Of a DNA stretch of 9,298 bases, positions 1 to 6,928 are shown piece after piece. Origin of the DNA: a bacterium BMS3Bbin07 (GTDB taxonomy: Bacteria > Nitrospirota > Thermodesulfovibrionia > Thermodesulfovibrionales > JdFR-85). The notes beneath the pieces were generated by a model. That model searched no databases and was not told where the DNA came from. It saw only the letters and a program-made list of their open reading frames with translations. How positions within the stretch are numbered: the stretch's first letter is position 1; each line of letters opens with the position of its first letter. Location: contig BDTQ01000177.1 of NCBI GenBank assembly GCA_002898135.1, forward strand, positions 1 to 9,298, given 5' to 3'. The position numbers and the translations under genes were made by a program.

Positions 1-1418
1 TCAATTTGGTAGTAATAGATGAGAGAATCAGTTTTTATTCAGCTATCTCAAGATTTCTTGACACAACCCTTGAGATGCGGAGGTTTGAAAAGAACTATTT
101 CCTGTACAGGAAAGAGGAAGATTTCCTTGAAACCCTTTCATACATAGGGATCGCAGAAGAATTAATACAGAACAACAGGGAAAAATTTGACGGCCTGCTC
201 TCGTCCTTTTACGGTGACTGGCCTCTCGGCATGTTCAGGAAAAAAAACGTATCTTTACCGCTTCATGAGAGGACATCTGATCGAAGCCTTAAGCTTCTTC
301 GTGAGTACAGGGACCTGTTGAACAAGGATTTTGCAGAGCAGGATCCTTCAAGGAAGCCTGAGGTGGCAATACGGCGGAAGGGTCGGGAAATTACAGAGAT
401 TGCCGAGAGACTTTCAGAGGCTGAACGTATAAAGATACAACGAATGCTTTCCACAACAAGGAAGAGTCTCGTCATATCAGTGGCGGTTTTTTTAATAGGG
501 ACTGTGTTGATTGCAAGAACGATATCGAGGGTGGCCATACAGCCTTTACGGGAACTGGAATCAAGCATGAGAAAGATTGCCTCCGGAAAATTTGAGATGC
601 TCTCCCTGAAGTTTGAGGATAAAGAGATAGTATCACTGAATAAGGCGTTCAATCGCATGATAAACGAGATATTCTCCCAGAGGGACATTATTCGTTCAGA
701 AAAACTGACCTCCCTCGGGACAATGCTTGCAGGGATTGCACACGAGATAAACAATCCCCTCTCAAACATATCTACCTCTGCGCAGATACTGTCCGAGGAG
801 ATAGACAGCAATGAAGACCGCGAGTTCAGGGAAGAGATGATCGGTCAGATTATTCAGGAGACCGACAGGGCACGAGACATCGTTAAGTCGGTGCTTGAAT
901 TTACAAGGGACAGGGACTTTAAAAAGGAAGAGATAAATCTCCTGAATGCATTGAGGGAGACACTGAGATTTATCCGGACCGATATGCCGACGTATATAAC
1001 GATTGCCATCGACATACCGGAGGAATTGGTTATTTATGCTGACAAACAGAAGATTCAGCACGTTTTTCTCAATCTCCTGAGAAATGCAGTCGATGCAATA
1101 CCCGATGAGGGCGTAGAAGGCAAGTTTATAATAACGGCCAGAGAGAACAGGGATAAAAAAGAGGTTGAGATCCGGTTTTCAGATACAGGTAAGGGCGTAT
1201 CCGGGGAGATAATCAGCAAGATATTCGACCCGTTTTTCACAACAAAGGATGTTGGAAAGGGTACGGGGCTCGGGCTGTATATCAGCCATGAGATTATAAA
1301 GCAGCACAGCGGGACTATTGATCTGAAAAGCCGGCCGGGTGCAGGAACAATCTTTATCATAAAGCTCCCGCTAAAAGGAGACGAGGATGGAAAACAGGAT
1401 CAAACTTCTGATTGTTGA
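1..1418 (+). CDS. Sensor histidine kinase (HAMP, HisKA, HATPase_c), 5' truncated by window edge
   Basis: This is a membrane-bound sensor kinase that autophosphorylates on histidine and should pass the phosphate to the regulator encoded next. The frame is open to base 3, so the true start and first membrane helix lie outside the window. Counting from the TTG at 6, residues 1-150 form a helical, presumably periplasmic sensor region with an 'EMRRFEKNYFLY' segment seen in many HAMP kinases. A membrane helix spans about 154-173, then HAMP about 174-228. The HisKA motif has phosphoacceptor H246 in AGIAHEINNPLS. The ATPase domain has N-box N356/N360, G1 box DTGKG (393-397), F box FDPFFTTK (407-414) and G2 box GKGTGLGL (417-424), all intact. 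No PAS domain is visible. Its 3' end overlaps the response regulator by 32 bp, as expected for a co-translated pair. The family call is secure; the stimulus is unknown. Confidence 0.95.
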   Translation, partial: NLVVIDERISFYSAISRFLDTTLEMRRFEKNYFLYRKEEDFLETLSYIGIAEELIQNNREKFDGLLSSFYGDWPLGMFRKKNVSLPLHERTSDRSLKLLREYRDLLNKDFAEQDPSRKPEVAIRRKGREITEIAERLSEAERIKIQRMLSTTRKSLVISVAVFLIGTVLIARTISRVAIQPLRELESSMRKIASGKFEMLSLKFEDKEIVSLNKAFNRMINEIFSQRDIIRSEKLTSLGTMLAGIAHEINNPLSNISTSAQILSEEIDSNEDREFREEMIGQIIQETDRARDIVKSVLEFTRDRDFKKEEINLLNALRETLRFIRTDMPTYITIAIDIPEELVIYADKQKIQHVFLNLLRNAVDAIPDEGVEGKFIITARENRDKKEVEIRFSDTGKGVSGEIISKIFDPFFTTKDVGKGTGLGLYISHEIIKQHSGTIDLKSRPGAGTIFIIKLPLKGDEDGKQDQTSDC

Positions 1419-2745
1419 TGATGAAAAGATAGCCATAAAGAACCTTGAGCATGTTTTGAAGAAGGAAGGCTATGAGATAAGAACAACATCAAACGGGCAG
1501 AACGCCTTAAAACTCCTGAACAGACACGATTTCGATGTCGTCCTGACAGACCTGAAGATGGAGAAGATTGACGGCATGCAGATACTCAAAAGATGCAAGG
1601 AAACAAATCCGGATTTAGAGGTAATAATGATTACAGGATATGCCACGGTTGAGACCGCCATAGAGGCAATGAAACACGGTGCTTACCATTATATAGCAAA
1701 GCCTTTTAAGCTGGATGAGGTGAGAAAGGTCGTAAGGGAGGCCTCGGAAAAGGTAAGGCTCAAAAAAGAGAACAGGCAGCTCAGGGAGAGCCTTGAGAAC
1801 ATTACGGACAGGGTGAGGATAATTACCCAGGACCCCCGGATGCTCAGGCTACTGGATACGGCCAAGGATGTTGCTCCTACTGACTGCAATATCCTTATCA
1901 CGGGAGAAAGCGGAACTGGAAAGGAACTGGTGGCACGCTATGCCCACCTTTACAGCAAGAGGTCCGAAGGTCCCTTTATTGCCATCAACTGCGGGGCCTT
2001 TTCAGAGGGGCTCCTCGTAAGCGAGCTTTTTGGACACGAGAAGGGGGCATTTACAGGTGCAACATTTCTTAAAAAAGGTCTTATCGAGGTGGCAAGCAAG
2101 GGCACGCTGTTTCTGGATGAGATTACGGAGATGAGCCCATCCATGCAGGTGAAACTCCTCAGGGTTGTGCAGGAGAGAGAATACCAGCGTGTTGGGGGCA
2201 CTGAACCGGTAAAGGTGGATGTGAGGTTTATTGCAGCCACCAACAGGAACATTCAGGAAGTTATCGAAAGCGGTGAGTTCAGGCAGGACCTTTATTACCG
2301 TCTGAATGTCGTAACACTGCACCTTCCGCCGCTTTCAGAGAGAAAAGGAGATATCCCCCTGCTCTGCTATCACTTCCTCAAGAAATACTCCTCAATCATG
2401 GGAAAGGAAGTCACTGATATTTCCGAGGATATGTTAGGCGTGCTTAACAGTTACAACTTTCCGGGAAATGTAAGGGAGCTGGAGAATATCATCGAGAGGG
2501 GTATTGCGCTCTCCAAGGGAAACACCCTTGAAACCATACATCTCCCTGATGATCTCAGGGAATTGAGCATCAGGACATTCAGGAAGAACGCAGGGAAAGT
2601 CCCGTCCCTTGAAGACCAGGAAAAGGCTTACATACAATGGGTGCTGAAAGAGGTTGGTGGAAACAAGTCAAAGGCAGCCCAGATACTCGGAATAGACAGG
2701 GTATCCCTCTGGAGAAAGATTAAGAGATATGACATGGAAAAATAA
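1387..2745 (+). CDS. NtrC-family sigma-54-dependent response regulator
   Basis: This is a cytosolic transcription activator that remodels sigma-54 RNA polymerase when phosphorylated by the kinase upstream. At 452 aa it has the usual family length. The receiver domain (about 4-118) has acidic pocket D11/D12, phosphoacceptor D55, T83 and K105 in AKPF. The AAA+ domain (about 144-370) has Walker A GESGTGKE (173-180), the sigma-54 contact loop GAFTGA (220-225), Walker B LFLDEI (241-246), sensor I ATNRN (284-288) and sensor II around R363. A Fis-type helix-turn-helix lies at about 424-448. All key residues for phosphorylation, ATP hydrolysis and sigma-54 contact are present. The ATG at 1387 follows AAAGGAG (1374-1380) with 6-base spacing, inside the end of the kinase gene. 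A good sigma-54 promoter lies about 80 bp after its stop, which makes the downstream genes its most likely targets. The exact subfamily is not assigned. Confidence 0.96.
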   Translation: MENRIKLLIVDDEKIAIKNLEHVLKKEGYEIRTTSNGQNALKLLNRHDFDVVLTDLKMEKIDGMQILKRCKETNPDLEVIMITGYATVETAIEAMKHGAYHYIAKPFKLDEVRKVVREASEKVRLKKENRQLRESLENITDRVRIITQDPRMLRLLDTAKDVAPTDCNILITGESGTGKELVARYAHLYSKRSEGPFIAINCGAFSEGLLVSELFGHEKGAFTGATFLKKGLIEVASKGTLFLDEITEMSPSMQVKLLRVVQEREYQRVGGTEPVKVDVRFIAATNRNIQEVIESGEFRQDLYYRLNVVTLHLPPLSERKGDIPLLCYHFLKKYSSIMGKEVTDISEDMLGVLNSYNFPGNVRELENIIERGIALSKGNTLETIHLPDDLRELSIRTFRKNAGKVPSLEDQEKAYIQWVLKEVGGNKSKAAQILGIDRVSLWRKIKRYDMEK

Positions 2746-2748
2746 TAT

Positions 2749-2763
2749 GTTGCAATAAGCAAC
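2749..2763 (+). promoter_or_regulatory. Inverted repeat, candidate upstream activator site
   Basis: GTTGC-AATAA-GCAAC is a perfect 5-bp inverted repeat starting three bases after the regulator's stop codon. Its centre (2756) lies about 98 bp upstream of the start predicted from the sigma-54 promoter, a normal distance for an enhancer bound by an NtrC-type activator. A near-identical copy occurs at 7948-7962. It could form a short RNA hairpin, but no T tract follows, so I do not read it as a terminator. Binding by the adjacent regulator is inferred. Confidence 0.5.
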
Positions 2764-2826
2764 GACAAAACCCTTCCAGAACTACCCTCCTTAAAAAATA
2801 TCCTTTAAAATCAGTAGCTTTTAAAG

Positions 2827-2844
2827 TTGGCATGCTTGTTGCTT
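2827..2844 (+). promoter_or_regulatory. Sigma-54 (-24/-12) promoter
   Basis: The sequence TTGGCATGCTTGTTGCTT matches the sigma-54 consensus TGGCAC-N5-TTGC, with the single change C to T in the -24 element. The invariant GG (2829-2830) and GC (2841-2842) are separated by exactly 10 bases. Transcription should begin near 2854, leaving a leader of about 62 bases before the ATG at 2916. It lies directly downstream of a sigma-54 activator gene. Confidence 0.8.
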
Positions 2845-2915
2845 CTTAGTATGGCAAGCAAGCAGGCAAGTCGGCCTGACAAAAACAGCTTTAAAAGTTA
2901 AAAAGGAGGATAACA

Positions 2916-3557
2916 ATGAAAAACTTTATCAAAAACTTTGAGGATTCCATGGCTGCAGTAGCATTTGCCGAATCAGGTGATGAAAAGACAGCCCGTCAGA
3001 TAATAAACGAGATGAGGATGACAAAGAAAGAAGGCAGGTCCATTAAGGTCAAGGATGAAAGGGTAGAGTCTTTAATCAAGAAACATGAGAGGACAGAGGA
3101 AGCCATCGTCTTTGCCGAGGCAGGTGAGTATGAGTATGCAAGGGAAATACTAAAGAGGGATGATAACGAGAAGAAGAAGATACTCGTTGTCGGTGGAGAA
3201 GAGGGTTTTTCCAAAAAGCTTGTTCATTATGCCCTCGGGATGGCCGAGAGAATGGACTACGAGATTGTTGCCCTCAATGTAATACCAGCCGGAAATCGCC
3301 TTTTTTCCCTGCTGAATGAGAAGGTCAGGGAAGAGTTGCGGGAAAGGACGGCGAAAGAGGCTGATGATTTCAGGAAGAAGGCGGATGAGAAGGGTATACT
3401 TTTCAGTCACAACGTAAGGTTTGGGGATTTTGACAAGTCGATCAAGGATGCGCACAAGGATTTCAAGCGGATTTCATTTGTTCTGACAGAGCCGGAACAT
3501 GTTGCTGACAAGTCCCCGGCAAAGGCAGGTATTCCCGTTTTTTGTCTTGATATATAG
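2916..3557 (+). CDS. Protein with two FAEAGE-type repeats and a degenerate USP-like domain
   Basis: The specific function is not recognised. The 213-aa protein has no membrane helix or signal peptide and should be cytosolic. Residues 1-83 are helical and contain a duplicated motif, AFAESGDEKTAR (16-27) and VFAEAGEYEYAR (65-76), 49 residues apart. Residues 87-213 resemble a universal stress (Rossmann-like) fold: a first strand KKILVVGG, then a long helix, then strand EIVALNVIP. It lacks the usual ATP loop G-2x-G-9x-G-S near the C-terminus; that region reads FVLTEPEHVADKSPAKAG before a final strand GIPVFCLDI. Nucleotide binding is therefore doubtful. The start is firm: AAGGAGG at 2903-2909 sits 6 bases before the ATG. 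It is the first gene after the sigma-54 promoter and precedes an SLC13 permease, suggesting an accessory or regulatory role for transport (inference). Confidence 0.85.
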   Translation: MKNFIKNFEDSMAAVAFAESGDEKTARQIINEMRMTKKEGRSIKVKDERVESLIKKHERTEEAIVFAEAGEYEYAREILKRDDNEKKKILVVGGEEGFSKKLVHYALGMAERMDYEIVALNVIPAGNRLFSLLNEKVREELRERTAKEADDFRKKADEKGILFSHNVRFGDFDKSIKDAHKDFKRISFVLTEPEHVADKSPAKAGIPVFCLDI

Positions 3558-3612
3558 CAAACTTGCAGCTTTTCCTTTCCACAGTTCGTTGCACATAAGA
3601 CCTTAAATTTAC

Positions 3613-3633
3613 TTGAGGGACTCTGTCCCTCAA
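3613..3633 (+). terminator. Candidate weak terminator or attenuator hairpin
   Basis: TTGAGGGA (3613-3620) pairs perfectly with TCCCTCAA (3626-3633) around a 5-base loop. Only four T follow (AAGTTTTG), so termination would probably be partial. It lies 56 bases after the stop of the USP-like gene and could reduce readthrough into the permease. Confidence 0.5.
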
Positions 3634-3650
3634 AGTTTTGTCTGGAGACA

Positions 3651-3705
3651 TGAGTTGGCTGTCAAGGGGCAGGCGGAAAAACAGCTTGCATCTTCAGCCA
3701 ACTTA
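3651..3705 (+). repeat. Long-loop inverted repeat upstream of SLC13 permease
   Basis: TGAGTTGGCTG (3651-3661) is complementary to CAGCCAACTTA (3695-3705) over 11 positions, with one G-T pair. Part of the left arm (GCTGT, 3658-3662) can instead pair with ACAGC (3681-3685), giving two mutually exclusive RNA folds. This is suggestive of a switching leader but has no known riboswitch signature that I recognise. Confidence 0.4.
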
Positions 3706-3710
3706 AGTTG
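3699..3710. promoter_or_regulatory. Perfect 12-bp palindrome, candidate operator
   Basis: CAACTTAAGTTG is its own reverse complement. It lies 67 bases before the permease start codon and overlaps the right arm of the long inverted repeat. It may be a protein-binding site or an alternative RNA pairing; no matching second copy was noticed. Confidence 0.3.
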
Positions 3711-3777
3711 TATTATTGTGTAATAATGTTTTTTTGAAAAAAATAAGGATTTGTCAGGAAAAGGAGGAAGGATTTAA

Positions 3778-5589
3778 ATGCTCACAATGGACATGATTCT
3801 GGTAATGGGTGTTATAGTAGCCGCAGTTTTTCTATTTATTGTTGAATGGGTCAGGGTGGACGTGGTGGCCCTGATCGTGATGGTGACCTTGCCGCTTTTG
3901 GGACTGGTAAGCGGAGATGAGGCCTTTATGGGCCTGAGCAGTAATGCCGTTATATCTATAATTGCCGTGATAATAATAGGGGCCGGTCTGGACGGGACCG
4001 GCATAATGAACAAGGTGGCAAAACCGATTACCCGGCTTGCCGGCAATAGTGAATCCCGGCTGATAACGCTTGTCTCTGCCACTGTTGCTGTAATTTCTTC
4101 CTTTATGCAGAACATCGGCGCGGTTGCCCTCTTTCTGCCGGCAACCCAGAGGGTAAGCAAAAAAATGAATGTTCCCCCCTCGAGGATTCTCATTCCCATG
4201 GGGTTTCTTGGTATTATAGGTGGATGTCTCACCCTTGTGGGATCAAGTCCCCTGATCCTTTTAAACGACCTTCTTATCCCGAACGATCTTGAGCCGTTCG
4301 GGCTCTTTGATGTTACCCCGATAGGGATAGCCCTTGTTATAGCAGCCTTGCTCTACTTTGTCCTGTTCGGCAGGTTCATACTTCCGAGCAGGGGGTTGGC
4401 AACCGAAGGGGCTGAAGGGGGCGTTGATTTCGGCAAGATCTATTATGCGGCGAGCGGATTGTTTGAACTGAAGGTTCCCGAGGACTGCCGTGTTTGCAGT
4501 AAAACACTCGAGGATCTGGCGATCAGGCCTGATTATCTCGTAACGGTTGTTGCCGTAGCAAAGCATGCCGAAGAGCGGAAGGTATTTGCCCCTACAAGGA
4601 CCATGAAACTCAGTCCGGGAGATGACATAGCGGTGGTGGGGGCTAAGGATAACGTGGAAAGATTTGCCCAGGACTTCGGGTTGAAACTGAAGGAGAAGCT
4701 TGAGACTTTTGAAGATGACCTTTCAGACAACAGTGCGGGGATGGTAGAGGTGATCATTACCCCCCGCTCTGCACTTGAGGGGAAGACACTCAGAGAGGTG
4801 CATTTCAGGGAAAAATATCAGGTTAATCCGATCGTTATAAGGAAGGGACAAAGGGTCTTTTACGGAGGCCTTTCAGACATACCCTTGCGGGCAGGGGATA
4901 TGATATTTCTGCAGGGGCTCTGGGAGAAGTTTGCAATTCTGAGGGACTCAAAAGACCTTTCCTTTATCACCCCCTTTGAAGCGGAAGTGATGAAGACACA
5001 CAAGGCAAAGGCCGCCCTGTTCTGCTTTGCAGTTGCCCTTATCCTTGTTGTTTCAGGCAGTGTAAAGCTCTCTGTAGCGTTGATGACAGGTGCGGTGGGG
5101 ATGATCCTGACAGGGGTTCTTTCAGTTGACGAGGCATATAATGCAGTGGACTGGAGGACGGTCTTTCTTTTAGGTGGACTGATACCTCTGGGTGTGGCTA
5201 CCGAAAAGACAGGGGCAGCAGCATACATAGCAACCCAGATACTTGCTCTAATCGGCGATGTTTCGCCACTTGTGCTTCTTACAGTCATCGGGCTCCTTAC
5301 GTCGGCATTTACACTTGTTGTCTCCAATGTGGGTGCAACCGTACTGCTGGTGCCTCTGGCTATCAACATGGCAATAGGTGGAGGGCTGGATCCGAGAATG
5401 GCTGCCCTGACCGTGGCTGTTGCTGCGTCCAATACGTTTGTACTGCCCACGCACCAGGTAAACGCTTATATCATGGGGCCGGGAGAGTACAAGACAGTTG
5501 ACTATATAAAGGCCGGCTCGGTTATGACAATACTGTTCCTTGTTGTCATGATAGGGACAATGTATGTATTCTATGGGATAACTACTTAA
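3778..5589 (+). CDS. SLC13/DASS-family permease with two central RCK_C domains
   Basis: This is an inner-membrane secondary transporter, probably an Na+- or H+-coupled importer of an anion such as sulfate or another oxyanion or dicarboxylate; the substrate cannot be read here. At 603 aa it matches the long SLC13 form. About five or six helices (about 6-200) include the first-half loop FMQNIGAVALFLP (109-121) and GSSPLILLND (155-164). A cytosolic insert (about 205-405) carries two RCK_C (TrkA-C)-like domains, about 220-302 and 320-393, each with the 'L...GD.I.V.G' or 'L..GD.I.LQG' ending. The second membrane half (about 409-600) has SNVGATVLLVP (516-526) and SNTFVLPTHQVNAY (551-564). The ATG at 3778 follows GGAGG (3763-3767) with 10-base spacing; later Met codons are further still from it. 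The protein may share the sigma-54 transcript with the USP-like gene 220 bp upstream. Confidence 0.93.
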   Translation: MLTMDMILVMGVIVAAVFLFIVEWVRVDVVALIVMVTLPLLGLVSGDEAFMGLSSNAVISIIAVIIIGAGLDGTGIMNKVAKPITRLAGNSESRLITLVSATVAVISSFMQNIGAVALFLPATQRVSKKMNVPPSRILIPMGFLGIIGGCLTLVGSSPLILLNDLLIPNDLEPFGLFDVTPIGIALVIAALLYFVLFGRFILPSRGLATEGAEGGVDFGKIYYAASGLFELKVPEDCRVCSKTLEDLAIRPDYLVTVVAVAKHAEERKVFAPTRTMKLSPGDDIAVVGAKDNVERFAQDFGLKLKEKLETFEDDLSDNSAGMVEVIITPRSALEGKTLREVHFREKYQVNPIVIRKGQRVFYGGLSDIPLRAGDMIFLQGLWEKFAILRDSKDLSFITPFEAEVMKTHKAKAALFCFAVALILVVSGSVKLSVALMTGAVGMILTGVLSVDEAYNAVDWRTVFLLGGLIPLGVATEKTGAAAYIATQILALIGDVSPLVLLTVIGLLTSAFTLVVSNVGATVLLVPLAINMAIGGGLDPRMAALTVAVAASNTFVLPTHQVNAYIMGPGEYKTVDYIKAGSVMTILFLVVMIGTMYVFYGITT

Positions 5590-5623
5590 GGATGGGAGTG
5601 TCTCTTTCTGCTGGAGGAAATCA

Positions 5624-5666
5624 AGTCCGGAGTATTGTAATGCAATACTCCGGATTACCTGTTTTT
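5624..5666. terminator. Strong terminator between convergent genes
   Basis: TCCGGAGTATTG (5626-5637) pairs perfectly with CAATACTCCGGA (5643-5654) around a 5-base loop, and outer A-T and G-T pairs extend it. On the plus strand TTACCTGTTTTT follows. It lies 35 bases after the permease stop and just beyond the 3' end of the minus-strand USP gene, so it likely serves the plus-strand unit and perhaps both. Confidence 0.85.
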
Positions 5667-5670
5667 GCTC

Positions 5671-6507
5671 TTACTTAACTACCAATACTGTACAGGAGGC
5701 GTGGCCGATAACCCTTTCAGCTACACTTCCCATCAATAGTCTTTTAAGTCCTGTTCTGCCGTGGCTTCCGACAACAATGAGGTCAACCTTTTCTTTTTCA
5801 GCAACATCAATGATCCTTTCATAAACAGTGCCCACGGGTATTTTGGTTGTAACCTTTATGCCTTTTTTGTCGGCTTTTTCACTGGCCTCCCGGACAAATC
5901 TCTCTGCTTCCCTGACTTCGGAGTCGCCTGAAGCCACAGACACGATGACAACTTCACTTTTACTCGCCGCAGCAATATCGAGGGCCTCATGAACTGCCTT
6001 CTCGCTGAATTCCGAGCCGTCTGTAGCAATCAGTATCTTTTTGCACGTAAATACTGCCGCCCTTGGCACAACAAGGACATTGCAGTCAGCATGTCCAATG
6101 ACCCTTGCGGTAACACTTCCCATCATCAGCCTGTTGATGCCTGTTCTGCCGTGTCTCCCCATTATGATCAGGTCAGCCTTTAGCCTGGCCGTCTCCTTAA
6201 CTATGTATCTGTAAGGCTCCTCACCTTCGTGTGTTATTGTGTCACAGGTAACCCCTTCCTTCTCAGCCCTTTCTTTTATGTCTTCGAGGTGTTTTCTTGT
6301 ATCTTTTTCTATCTTTTCCACGAGTCCGGGGGCATAAGCCTCAAGTTCAGGGTTTACTTCAACTACAGAGATGACATGGAGTTTACTGTTGCATCTTTTG
6401 GCAATGCTTATAGCCTCCCTGATAGCCCCTTCGCTGAACTCTGAACCGTCTGTGCACAAGAGGATTCTTTCAAGCCTTGTAATCGGGCATGAATCAAGTG
6501 TATTCAT
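5671..6507 (-). CDS. Universal stress protein, two tandem USP domains
   Basis: This is a cytosolic UspA-family protein of 278 aa with two fused domains. Such proteins bind ATP and often modulate stress responses or partner transporters. Domain 1 (about 12-148) starts ERILLCTDGSEFSEGA and ends with ATP loop G117-xx-G120-x9-G130-S131. Domain 2 (about 155-278) starts KKILIATDGSEFSEKA and has G247-xx-G250-x9-G260-S261. Both loops are intact, so both sites may bind ATP, unlike the USP-like protein at 2916. The strong likeness of the two halves indicates internal duplication. I place the start at 6507: AGGGGGT lies 7 bases upstream, and the stop of the preceding gene is one base away. A longer reading from 6543 adds 12 residues overlapping that gene and has no ribosome site. 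It is the last gene of the tauE operon, suggesting a regulatory role for that permease (inference). Confidence 0.94.
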   Translation of the reverse strand: MNTLDSCPITRLERILLCTDGSEFSEGAIREAISIAKRCNSKLHVISVVEVNPELEAYAPGLVEKIEKDTRKHLEDIKERAEKEGVTCDTITHEGEEPYRYIVKETARLKADLIIMGRHGRTGINRLMMGSVTARVIGHADCNVLVVPRAAVFTCKKILIATDGSEFSEKAVHEALDIAAASKSEVVIVSVASGDSEVREAERFVREASEKADKKGIKVTTKIPVGTVYERIIDVAEKEKVDLIVVGSHGRTGLKRLLMGSVAERVIGHASCTVLVVK

Positions 6508-6508
6508 A

Positions 6509-6922
6509 TTAATGACCCCCTGTAATAAACCCGCTTGCTGCAAGCAAGAGGATCAGGATTTGCACGATGACAATAATCGCAAAAGGGGTATCCTTTTTGC
6601 GTATAAAATTAGGAAGTATAACTGCAAAGCATACGAGTGTGCCTGCGGCCAGCAGGATTATTCCGAGAAAACTTACTATATCACCATGATTAAGTAAGGG
6701 TACCCAGTCCCACCCGGTTGGCATCCCCGTTTTTTCAACGAATTCGTGTGCCCTCATTCCCCAGTAGTCCGGGATTTCATCAGCCGGAACCAGGGTTGGA
6801 AGGAGGCCGCTCAGATAAACAAAAAACCCGATGACCAGGAGCGCCAACCCCCCAAGGGATATTGTTTGAAGGACGGATGCATATTTTAGCTGTTCTTCTG
6901 ATGGCTTTGTTTTAGTACTCAT
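6509..6922 (-). CDS. Small three-helix membrane protein between TauE and USP
   Basis: The function is not recognised. The 137-aa product has membrane helices at about 20-42, 82-104 and 112-133. The soluble loop between helices 1 and 2 (about 43-80) is rich in aromatic and charged residues, including PDYWGMRAHEFVEK and GWDWVPLLNHGD. The short tail ends GFITGGH. It is translated from ATG at 6922, with GGGGGTGA overlapping the TauE stop codon 6 bases upstream. Its own last codons hold the ribosome site of the USP gene. This tight coupling points to a subunit or accessory factor of the TauE-like permease. Small membrane proteins of the DUF1634 kind are often found next to TauE/SafE genes; membership here is a guess that a profile search would settle. 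Confidence 0.88.
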   Translation of the reverse strand: MSTKTKPSEEQLKYASVLQTISLGGLALLVIGFFVYLSGLLPTLVPADEIPDYWGMRAHEFVEKTGMPTGWDWVPLLNHGDIVSFLGIILLAAGTLVCFAVILPNFIRKKDTPFAIIVIVQILILLLAASGFITGGH

Positions 6923-6928
6923 AATTTG

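Larger units (their letters stand above)
2746..2915 (+). promoter_or_regulatory. Intergenic control region: inverted repeat, IHF-like site, sigma-54 promoter, leader
   Basis: This 170-bp gap holds no gene. In order it contains the inverted repeat GTTGC-N5-GCAAC (2749-2763), an IHF-like sequence AATCAG-N4-TTT (2809-2821, two bases off the consensus as I recall it), the -24/-12 promoter (2827-2844), a weak 5-bp hairpin CAGGC/GCCTG (2863-2878) in the predicted leader, and a strong ribosome site at 2903-2909. The order activator site, bend site, promoter is the standard sigma-54 layout. No terminator with a T tract is visible after the regulator gene, so readthrough from upstream is possible. Confidence 0.65.
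3558..3777 (+). promoter_or_regulatory. 220-bp leader/intergenic region with hairpins and palindrome
   Basis: There is no convincing gene here. It contains a compact hairpin (3613-3633), a long-range inverted repeat (3651-3661 with 3695-3705), a perfect 12-bp palindrome (3699-3710), an AT-rich repeat ATTATT-N4-AATAAT (3712-3727) and a ribosome site AAGGAGGAAGG (3761-3771) for the permease. I see no strong sigma-70 promoter. TTGG-N11-GGC at 3655-3670 has the GG/GC spacing of a sigma-54 promoter but a poor -12 half. Its size and structure suggest control between the two plus-strand genes. Confidence 0.5.

Noticed and set aside
2749..2763. Terminator after the response regulator gene.
   Set aside because: The 5-bp hairpin has no T tract and its sequence recurs in another promoter region, so a binding site fits better.
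2834..2863. Hairpin formed by GCTTGTTGC and GGCAAGCAAGC around the -12 element.
   Set aside because: It has a bulge, no T tract, and would not be in RNA started at the sigma-54 promoter.
3653..3672. Second sigma-54-like element (GG at 3657, GC at 3669) upstream of the SLC13 gene.
   Set aside because: Spacing is right but the -12 half reads GGGC rather than TTGC and the -24 half has only TTGGC, so it is weak next to the promoter at 2827-2844.
3650..3706. An 18-codon reading frame (ATG to TAA) across the long inverted repeat, a possible leader peptide.
   Set aside because: Its GGAG lies only two bases before the ATG, too close for normal initiation, and it shows no run of regulatory codons.
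4860..5450. Long antisense open frame (196 codons, minus strand) within the SLC13 gene.
   Set aside because: It is low-complexity, Ser/Thr/Ala-rich and lies opposite a clearly conserved permease, as expected for a shadow frame.
6508..6543. Longer N-terminus for the tandem USP starting at 6543.
   Set aside because: It overlaps the preceding gene out of frame and has no ribosome site, whereas the ATG ending at 6507 has a well-placed one.
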